From NCBI GenBank assembly GCA_964597075.1, contig CAZQXC010000053.1, forward strand, positions 1-15,453: a stretch of DNA of 15,453 bases. Direction: 5' to 3'. The DNA comes from UBA2336 sp964597075. GTDB taxonomy: Bacteria > Bacteroidota > Bacteroidia > Cytophagales > Cyclobacteriaceae. A model generated the notes under the pieces. That model made no database searches and was not told the DNA's origin. It saw only the letters and a list, made by a program, of their open reading frames with translations. The position numbers and the translations under genes are program-made. Shown in pieces: positions 7,953-14,112 of this stretch (positions are counted from its first letter, which is position 1; every line of letters starts with the position of its first letter).

Positions 7953-7984
7953 AGGTTACAAAACAACTCTCACTTTTTACGACC

Positions 7985-10783
7985 ATGCGTATTGCAGCTT
8001 TTATAACCCTCATTTGTTTTTCCATCACCGTAAACGCCCAGGACTGGCTTACGAAAGCAATAGGTGACGCTGGAGCGGAATCGAAAGCCAAACTGGATTC
8101 GGTTGATTTTCAGTTTGCCATTTCCGTAAATGAAAATTCCGGTTTTCTTGATGTAGAGCAAAAGGGTGAGGGTTGGTCACGTGGTTTCTATGCCTATAAA
8201 GATGAGAATACAAAAACAAAAATAGATCAGGCACGAGATATCCTGGAGCGCGCCATTGGTTATTATGCTCAGGCAAGATGGTTTCAACTGGCGGAACTGG
8301 AGTTTCAAAATGCCAAGACGTTCATGGAGAATAATTACTTGACGAATGAGGTTATCTATCTGCGGTGCGTTTCAACCATGGCATTGGTTTACTTAGCCCA
8401 ATCAAAGTTTCAACAAGCTGAGGAGTTTATTGAGTGGTCACTTACATCGGCTGAGAATTCAAAGGGTATTAATAGCGCAGCGTATGTTTCCAACCTTAAC
8501 AGCAAAGCAAAATTACAACAACAACTTGGCAGGTATAATGATGCGGAGAAAACGTTTAATGTAGCCCTGGAACAGGGTAAAAAGAGGTTTGGCGATCAGA
8601 GTCTTCAATACGCCATTTTATTAAATAACAAAGCTGTTTTGTTTCAGACCATGGGCCGGTTCGATGAAGCCATTCAGGTAATGACAGAGGCCAGTAGTGT
8701 AGCTGAGGTTGCCCTAAAAAAATCCAATGTACTTAAAGGGAAAAAATCATTTGAGAATAGGCAGTTTCTATCCAATCTCGCCAACGTTTACCAGGCTGCC
8801 GGGAAGTTTGATGATGCGGAGAAGGCATACCTGAATATTAAATCAATTTATGAAAGCAGGGGACAAAAGAATAATCCTGAGTATGCCAACCTGCTAAACC
8901 AACTTGGTATTCTATATATCCAAATGGAAAAAATGGATAAAGTCGAGGTGCTTCTCAAGACTTCATCTGATGTTTACAAGAAAAAATTTACTGAACAACA
9001 TCCATCCTTCGCTAAAGTAACGGCCGATCTAGGAAACTTCTATCGCATGCAAGGCAGAAATGCTGAGGCCGAAACATTATTGAATAAAGCACTTTCTATA
9101 CGCGAATCAACATTGGGAACCAGTCACCCCGACTTTGTGCGTTCGCAGGAAGATGTGGCTATCCTTTACTGGAAAACGGGTAGCCTGGATAAGGCTTATA
9201 TGATGTATCGTGAGGTTATGGATAAGACTATCGACTTCATCAATCAGTATTTTCCGCCCATGAGTGAGGCAGAAAAAACAAAGTATTGGGACATCACCTC
9301 ACCTCGCTTTCAGCGTTTCTTCAATTTTGCCATTGAAGCGCACCTGGAGCAAGCTCAAGTGGTACAGGATTTTTATGATTACCACATCGCTACAAAAGCC
9401 ATTTTGCTAAACTCCACCAACAAAGTGAAGGAGGCTATTCTCAAAGGCAATGATGATAAATTGAAACAAGATTACTTACATTGGCTTGATCAGAAGGAAC
9501 AATTAGCTCGCTTGTATGCCTATTCAAAAGAAGAGTTAAAGGAGCAAAAGATTGACCTGGCCGATATGGAACGCCAGGCAAATGCCATGGAACGTTCATT
9601 GTCCGAACGGTCCACAGATTTCTCTGCGGGATACTCATCGCAAAAAATCAGCTATAAGCAAATTTCAGGATTATTAACCGACACCGAAGCTGTAGTAGAT
9701 ATTGTTCGAGTGCGGGGTTTCAAGCAAGATTTTACAGACGATGTTCGTTACGTAGCGCTGGTGTTGAAAAAAGGTATGGAAACACCCCGGTTAGTGGTGC
9801 TGGAGAATGGCAATCAGTTGGAAACACGGTATGCAAAATTCTATCGCAATGCCATTCATGAAAAAATAGTTGATACCTATTCCTATGATCAATACTGGAG
9901 CAAAATAGAGCCAGAAATTAGTGGTCGAAAACTGATTTACATTTCACCCGATGGTGTGTATAACCAGCTTAATCTGAATACACTTAAAAAGCCAGAAGGG
10001 GATTATGTACTCAACCGTTTCGATCTTGTTATTATCGGTAATTCAAAAGATTTAATTGCGCTAAAGGCGAAAAAGATTGGCGCACCAAAAAAGAACGCAT
10101 TCCTGCTGGGGTTTCCCGATTATGCAACGAGCGAAATATCATCACTGCCAGGCACTAAAACGGAAGTGGATGGCGTGGCCAAATTGCTAAAAGCTTCCGG
10201 GTATCAGGTTAACCAGTTTATGGAGAAGCAGGCTACAGAAGCAAATGTGAAAGCGATTAAAGGTCCTGCATTGGTACATATTGCCACGCATGGGTATTTT
10301 CAGCAGGATGTTGAAGATTCGGGCGGCTCGGTGTTTGGTGTGAATGCTGAGAATGCCTCGAACAATCCATTGTTACGGTCGGGTTTGATTTTAGCTGGGG
10401 CAGGTAAATCGATCAGTGGAGGGGGTACTGATATTTCCAGCAACGACAATGGAGTACTAACGGCCTATGAGGCCATGAACCTGAATCTGGAAGGAACTAA
10501 TCTGGTGGTGCTTAGTGCCTGTGAAACCGGATTAGGTGATGTGAAATCGGGTGAAGGGGTTTACGGTTTGCAACGAGCTTTCCTCGTGGCCGGTGCCGAT
10601 GCTATGATTATGAGCTTGTGGAAAGTGGACGATGCAGCCACCCAACAACTCATGACGAACTTCTATACCAACTGGCTTAAGCTGGGCAATAAACAACGTG
10701 CATTTAAACAGGCACAACTCCAACTCATGACTAAATACAAAGAACCTTACTATTGGGGTGCGTTTGTGATGATGGGGATGTGA
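7985..10783 (+). CDS. exported TPR-CHAT domain protein (caspase-like peptidase superfamily)
   Basis: A 932-residue protein in three parts. Residues 1-19 are a signal peptide (AFITLICFSITVNAQ), so it is sent across the inner membrane. Residues about 80-420 form tetratricopeptide repeats of the kinesin-light-chain type, with repeated LGRYNDAEKTF, MGRFDEAIQVM, AGKFDDAEKAY and QGRNAEAETLL helices. A charged helical linker (480-545) leads to a C-terminal CHAT domain, about 560-932. CHAT belongs to peptidase clan CD (caspase/separase). The expected dyad is present: His769 in HIATHGYF and Cys846 in LSACETGLG, followed by GVYGLQRAFLVAGADAMIMSLWKVDD. YISPDGVYNQLNLNTL marks the start of the core fold. 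Some CHAT proteins are proteases, but activity and target here are unknown. No obvious substrate or regulator gene is adjacent. Confidence 0.93.
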   Translation: MRIAAFITLICFSITVNAQDWLTKAIGDAGAESKAKLDSVDFQFAISVNENSGFLDVEQKGEGWSRGFYAYKDENTKTKIDQARDILERAIGYYAQARWFQLAELEFQNAKTFMENNYLTNEVIYLRCVSTMALVYLAQSKFQQAEEFIEWSLTSAENSKGINSAAYVSNLNSKAKLQQQLGRYNDAEKTFNVALEQGKKRFGDQSLQYAILLNNKAVLFQTMGRFDEAIQVMTEASSVAEVALKKSNVLKGKKSFENRQFLSNLANVYQAAGKFDDAEKAYLNIKSIYESRGQKNNPEYANLLNQLGILYIQMEKMDKVEVLLKTSSDVYKKKFTEQHPSFAKVTADLGNFYRMQGRNAEAETLLNKALSIRESTLGTSHPDFVRSQEDVAILYWKTGSLDKAYMMYREVMDKTIDFINQYFPPMSEAEKTKYWDITSPRFQRFFNFAIEAHLEQAQVVQDFYDYHIATKAILLNSTNKVKEAILKGNDDKLKQDYLHWLDQKEQLARLYAYSKEELKEQKIDLADMERQANAMERSLSERSTDFSAGYSSQKISYKQISGLLTDTEAVVDIVRVRGFKQDFTDDVRYVALVLKKGMETPRLVVLENGNQLETRYAKFYRNAIHEKIVDTYSYDQYWSKIEPEISGRKLIYISPDGVYNQLNLNTLKKPEGDYVLNRFDLVIIGNSKDLIALKAKKIGAPKKNAFLLGFPDYATSEISSLPGTKTEVDGVAKLLKASGYQVNQFMEKQATEANVKAIKGPALVHIATHGYFQQDVEDSGGSVFGVNAENASNNPLLRSGLILAGAGKSISGGGTDISSNDNGVLTAYEAMNLNLEGTNLVVLSACETGLGDVKSGEGVYGLQRAFLVAGADAMIMSLWKVDDAATQQLMTNFYTNWLKLGNKQRAFKQAQLQLMTKYKEPYYWGAFVMMGM

Positions 10784-10803
10784 TACCCGGCTGAAAATGT
10801 TTA

Positions 10804-10952
10804 CATCATTGCGAGCGGAAGGGAAGGATGTGTGCTAGAGCAAAGCAATCCCAAAATTATACGTTTAGTTCATGCTACATAGTATAGGATTGCTTCGTCA
10901 CGCAAACAAGTGTTGTAGCTGATAGGGTTGAATTGCGTTTCTCGCAATGACG
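10804..10952. repeat. inverted-repeat (MITE/REP-like) element, copy 1
   Basis: A 149-nt noncoding element with near-perfect 12-nt terminal inverted repeats: CATCATTGCGAG at 10804-10815 against CTCGCAATGACG at 10941-10952, one mismatch. Inside is a second inverted pair, AAGCAATCC at 10843-10851 and GGATTGCTT at 10887-10895, which can form a hairpin. It shares TCATTGCGA(G/A)CGGAAG and GGATTGCTTCGTCAC with the element at 13987-14104, so the two belong to one family. It lies between the convergent CHAT and oxidoreductase genes and could serve as a two-way terminator. No coding capacity is seen. I know this wording as a dispersed repeat in several bacterial genomes. Confidence 0.85.
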
Positions 10953-10984
10953 AATTTCAATTTAGTTTCTTTTAAAATAGGTCC

Positions 10985-11947
10985 TTAGTTTATTTTAATA
11001 ATCACATTCCCAATCTTCTGTCCCGAATTAACATACTCAAAAGCTTCTTTAATCTGATCCAATGCATAGGTTCGATCAATCAGCGGTTTGAATTTTCTTT
11101 GCTCGACCAGGTCAGCCACAAAGGCAAGGCTTTTTGAAATATCAACCGGAAGAGGAAAGATGACTTTCTTTCCTCCTTTAATGGAAGTCAGCAAGGGTAA
11201 GTAGAGGTTTTCAGCGCCAGGACCTAACTCCGAGGAAATGTAAACGCCATTCTCTTTTAAAATGCGGGTGCATGGCTTAAATGAACTTTTACCTACCGCG
11301 TCAAAAACGAAATCATATTTTTCATTGTCTTGTGTAAAATCTTCTTTGTCGAAGTGGATGATGCGGTCAGGCCCCAGTGCACGAACACGATCATCGTATT
11401 GCGAGTGGCACACGGCCGTTACAAAAATATCCTTGCTTTTTAAAAACTGAATGGCAGCTGAGCCGATGCCTCCGGTTCCACCATTGACCAACACTTTATT
11501 CCCCGGTGCAAGCTTTACCTTATTCAGAAAATTATAAGCATAGTGTGCAGCCTCAGCGCTGGCGGCAGCCTGTTCAAACGTGAAGCCATTCGGAATTTTC
11601 ATGATGGGTTTCTTCGTATCAATAGCCATATACTCAGCATGCGAAGGCAGGGTGTTGTCATCAAATCCCCAAACGCGATCGCCTACGAGAAAGCTTGTAA
11701 CATTTTGCCCCACCGCTTCAACAACTCCGGCAAAGTCGGTACCGGTAATTTCATTTCTGGGTTTGAACAGACCAATAAAGAGTCGGAAAACAAAAGGTTT
11801 TCCCCAAAGGGCACCACAGTCGGTGCGGTTAACAGTAGTGGCGTGAACCTGAACAAGTATTTCGTCAGGTTTTGGTGTTGGTTTTTCAACCTCTTTAACG
11901 GTTATCACATCGGGGGAGCCGTAGGTTGTTCGGGTGGAGGCTTTCAT
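10985..11947 (-). CDS. NAD(P)-dependent MDR oxidoreductase, quinone-oxidoreductase type
   Basis: Medium-chain dehydrogenase/reductase of 320 residues. The N-terminal GroES-like domain (1-125) includes the landmark NEITGTDFAGVVEAVGQNV and GDRVWGF. The Rossmann domain carries the nucleotide motif NGGTGGIGSAA (155-165). The cysteine cluster that binds structural zinc is absent, and no clear catalytic Cys/His zinc set is seen, which places it with zinc-free quinone oxidoreductases/enoyl reductases that reduce C=C bonds or quinones, probably with NADPH. Substrate cannot be stated. The C-terminal LDQIKEAFEYVNSGQKIGNVIIKI is standard for the family. The stop of the exported NTF2-like gene lies 54 nt upstream, so it may be the last gene of that transcript or have its own promoter; an inverted repeat lies in the gap. 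Confidence 0.9.
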   Translation of the reverse strand: MKASTRTTYGSPDVITVKEVEKPTPKPDEILVQVHATTVNRTDCGALWGKPFVFRLFIGLFKPRNEITGTDFAGVVEAVGQNVTSFLVGDRVWGFDDNTLPSHAEYMAIDTKKPIMKIPNGFTFEQAAASAEAAHYAYNFLNKVKLAPGNKVLVNGGTGGIGSAAIQFLKSKDIFVTAVCHSQYDDRVRALGPDRIIHFDKEDFTQDNEKYDFVFDAVGKSSFKPCTRILKENGVYISSELGPGAENLYLPLLTSIKGGKKVIFPLPVDISKSLAFVADLVEQRKFKPLIDRTYALDQIKEAFEYVNSGQKIGNVIIKIN

Positions 11948-11971
11948 GAATGAGCGGTAGGGTTATATTTA

Positions 11972-11989
11972 TTCTCATTAGTCTGAGAA
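11972..11989. promoter_or_regulatory. short inverted repeat before the oxidoreductase gene
   Basis: TTCTCA (11972-11977) and TGAGAA (11984-11989) are perfect 6-nt arms around 6 nt, 24 nt before the oxidoreductase ATG. It could be an operator or a weak RNA hairpin. Arms of this length arise readily by chance. Confidence 0.2.
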
Positions 11990-12001
11990 ATGGCGGAAAT
12001 G

Positions 12002-12397
12002 TTACCGATTGGTTATGAAATACACTTCCTGAATTTTACCATGTTCAATTTTGTATATCGCAATGGCGTGAAGCAGCGGTTGGTCTTTTCTCAATAGTAC
12101 ATGCTCTTCATCGATAACTGTATTACCAATCACCATTCGGCTTTTTATGGTGCAATGTAAATCGGCCAGGTTAGCAAACATACCCGCATAGTTTTGACGC
12201 ATAATGTCTTTTCCCTGGTAAAGAAGCTTGTTCGGAAAATTAAAAACCTTAACGGAGTCGCTATAGGCTTCCAGAAACAAGTCGATGCTGCGCTCGTTAT
12301 ATCCTTTCAGTTGCAGGTCGGCAAGCTCAACCGATGAAAGCGTTTGAGCAGAAGCTATGGAGCCAAGAAGGCAAAAAACAAGGAGTATGTATTTCAT
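12002..12397 (-). CDS. exported NTF2-like (SnoaL/DUF4440-type) protein
   Basis: Small protein of 131 residues. It starts with a signal peptide (YILLVFCLLGSIASA, probable cleavage after residue 17, then QTL), so the mature part acts outside the cytoplasm. The rest has the cone-shaped NTF2/SnoaL pattern: helix VELADLQLKGYNERSIDLFLEAYSDSVKVFNFP, then LLYQGKDIMRQNYAGMFANL, then strands CTIKSRMVIGNTVIDEEHVLLR and HAIAIYKIEHGKIQEVYFI. The ending G-K-I-x-E-V-Y-F is typical of steroid-isomerase-like NTF2 proteins. No catalytic residues can be assigned with confidence, and many members only bind ligands. Its ATG overlaps the stop of the preceding methyltransferase by 4 nt (ATGA), so it is translated from the same operon. 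Confidence 0.82.
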   Translation of the reverse strand: MKYILLVFCLLGSIASAQTLSSVELADLQLKGYNERSIDLFLEAYSDSVKVFNFPNKLLYQGKDIMRQNYAGMFANLADLHCTIKSRMVIGNTVIDEEHVLLRKDQPLLHAIAIYKIEHGKIQEVYFITNR

Positions 12398-13137
12398 GAT
12401 GGGTGAATTTTTCCGATCCTTAAAAATAGTGGAAAAGTTACAGGTTTGTTAATCCCCCAATGTGGGGCAATTTCTTTCATCATTTCTGTAACAGGATTGA
12501 AGCCATTTTTTTGAATAAATTTTTGTGTTGCCGACCAGGAAGTTAAATATCCTGCAAATTGCTCGGCTGTCCATTCCGCCCGAATAAAAAACTTTGGTGT
12601 TATAATTTCTTCAAAAGGAAAGGGGATACTTCTGTATCCGTCCTCTACCAATTTACGAGCTTCATCCCAGTATTCACCAATCGTTTGGGTGTAGAATTTT
12701 AGGAAGTATGGATCTATTACCGGGTTAACAGTACAATTTGCGTATCCCCAAACCGCTAACCAAGCTTCGGCTTTAGCGATGCGCTTCACTTCTTTGTAAA
12801 ATTCCGTCAGATTTATCCAATGAAGGGCCTGTGCCACGGTGATCAGGTCGATGCTTTTGTCGGGTAAAGTTATTTTTTCTGCAGGCTGAAGCGAATAGAA
12901 AATATTATCTGCCTGAACGGCATGGTCCAATTGTTGTTGGCTGATATCGGTGGCATATACGTTATCAAATTGTGTGGACAACACGCGGGCAACTTGTCCA
13001 TTACCGGTGGCACAATCCCAGGCGGCATCGAAGGATTTCAAATGACCGAAAATGAATCGATAGAGTTCATCGGGATAGGTGGGCCTGAATTTAGCATAGA
13101 GCTGGGAATGCCCAGAGAAATAATCTTTTTCAGCCAT
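12394..13137 (-). CDS. class I SAM-dependent methyltransferase (Methyltransf_11 type)
   Basis: Predicted small-molecule methyltransferase of 247 residues. The N-terminus HSQLYAKFRPTYPDELYRFI is typical of the group related to trans-aconitate and UbiE-like methyltransferases. Motif I is DCATGNGQVARVL (41-53), the acidic residue ending the second strand is in YATDIS (61-66), and the later motif is SIDLITVAQALHWIN. The substrate is unknown. The frame opens with a GTG at 13140, but the ATG at 13137 is preferred; its A is also the last base of the arginase stop (TGATG). The 3' end overlaps the NTF2-like start by 4 nt. These overlaps indicate an operon of arginase, methyltransferase and NTF2-like protein, though no pathway obviously joins them. 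Confidence 0.88.
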   Translation of the reverse strand: MAEKDYFSGHSQLYAKFRPTYPDELYRFIFGHLKSFDAAWDCATGNGQVARVLSTQFDNVYATDISQQQLDHAVQADNIFYSLQPAEKITLPDKSIDLITVAQALHWINLTEFYKEVKRIAKAEAWLAVWGYANCTVNPVIDPYFLKFYTQTIGEYWDEARKLVEDGYRSIPFPFEEIITPKFFIRAEWTAEQFAGYLTSWSATQKFIQKNGFNPVTEMMKEIAPHWGINKPVTFPLFLRIGKIHPS

Positions 13138-13925
13138 CACGAAAGAAGCTTAGCCAATAATTCTTTAACGAACTTTGCGGCAACCATGGCGGTCATGTTA
13201 TTGATATCACGGGTTGGATTGAGCTCAACAATATCGGCCCCAACAACATCAGCCTTTACATGTTTAAGTAAATTTAGTAATTGCCGTGTAGTGAACCCAC
13301 CCGGTTCGTAATGCGATACGCCTGGAACATAGGCTGGATCCAGTGCATCCAGATCGAGTGATATGTAGAGGGGGCCATCAAATGAAAAACGCATAGTATC
13401 ACTCCAGTCTTTCATCTCCACTTGCTCGATACCAAGCTTTTTGGCTTGTTCACGCTGATGCGGATTTAACGTGCGAATACCTACCTGTACCAGTCGTTTT
13501 GCCAGTTGACTTTCCATAATCCGTGCAAACGGACTGGCATGCGAATAGGTGTTTCCTTCGAAGTCATGGTATAAATCGGCATGGGCATCAATGTGTAAAA
13601 TGTTCAGATTTTTGTGCGTTGCGGCTACAGCTTTAACGATGGGGAAGGTGATGGAGTGGTCCCCACCTAAACAAAGTATTTTATTTCCGGCATTAAGTTG
13701 AGCGCCAACGCCCAGCTCAATTTCAGCCATAGCGTTTGGCATTTCCGATAGCATTAAGTCACCTGCATCTTTCCAGCGATTGTCCTGACTCAGATCAAGT
13801 CCATCTTCTGTACAATAGTTGGTAGAGGGAGAGTGAAAAGCTTCACGTATAAAGTGTGGAGCAGTCTTGGCGCCCTGTAGAAACGATGAGTTTTCATCGA
13901 GCGGTATGCCTAATACTGCTACCAT
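13137..13925 (-). CDS. arginase/agmatinase (ureohydrolase) family enzyme
   Basis: Binuclear manganese ureohydrolase of 262 residues, releasing urea from a guanidino compound or hydrolysing a related substrate. Mn ligands can be read: His90 in GGDHS, Asp113, His115 and Asp117 in HIDAHAD, and Asp191 and Asp193 in SLDLDALDP. The segment PGVSHYEPGGFTTRQLLNLL and the later ELNPTRDINNMTAMVAAKFV resemble plant arginases and agmatinase-like bacterial enzymes more than classical bacterial or animal arginases (which have PGTGTP). Arginine, agmatine and formiminoglutamate are all possible substrates; sequence alone does not decide. It is first in a tight operon. A repeat element (13987-14104) lies about 60 nt upstream, between it and aspS. 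Confidence 0.9.
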   Translation of the reverse strand: MVAVLGIPLDENSSFLQGAKTAPHFIREAFHSPSTNYCTEDGLDLSQDNRWKDAGDLMLSEMPNAMAEIELGVGAQLNAGNKILCLGGDHSITFPIVKAVAATHKNLNILHIDAHADLYHDFEGNTYSHASPFARIMESQLAKRLVQVGIRTLNPHQREQAKKLGIEQVEMKDWSDTMRFSFDGPLYISLDLDALDPAYVPGVSHYEPGGFTTRQLLNLLKHVKADVVGADIVELNPTRDINNMTAMVAAKFVKELLAKLLS

Positions 13926-13986
13926 TTCAATCAGCTTTTAATTGAGTACAAAGATAAATAATGTAAGGCCGTCACTTTTTATTTCT

Positions 13987-14104
13987 CGTCATTGCGAACG
14001 GAAGCGGTGGTATGTGCGATGGTGTGAAGCAATCCCAAGTTTTGTGTTTGGTTTACTTTGTACTGTGGGATTGCTTCGTCACCCATTGCGCAGTCCTCGC
14101 ATGA
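13987..14104. repeat. inverted-repeat (MITE/REP-like) element, copy 2
   Basis: Second member of the family at 10804-10952, 118 nt. The left end CGTCATTGCGAACGGAAG is intact. The right end reads CTCGCATGA (14096-14104), one A short of the expected CTCGCAATGA, so the terminal pairing is damaged. The internal pair is perfect over 12 nt: GAAGCAATCCCA (14026-14037) and TGGGATTGCTTC (14066-14077), enclosing a 28-nt loop. It lies after the aspS stop and before the arginase start, all on the minus strand. It could end or attenuate aspS transcription, and it separates the arginase operon from aspS. Confidence 0.85.
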
Positions 14105-14112
14105 TATAAATT

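Noticed and set aside
7985..10783. CHAT protein as part of a CRISPR-linked protease (Craspase-like) or gasdermin-type defence system
   Set aside because: It has a signal peptide, and no cas effector, gasdermin-like or other defence gene is adjacent. The similarity is limited to the shared TPR-CHAT architecture.
11543..11953. Open frame of 136 codons on the plus strand
   Set aside because: It is antisense to the well-supported MDR oxidoreductase and shows no domain or signal of its own.
12922..13311. Open frame of 129 codons on the plus strand
   Set aside because: It is antisense to the methyltransferase-arginase junction, where both genes have intact motifs; no family resemblance.
10804..14104. 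CRISPR array or CRISPR-like repeats
   Set aside because: Only two copies exist, 3.2 kb apart, with internal inverted pairing and no regular spacers; no cas genes are present despite the CHAT protein.
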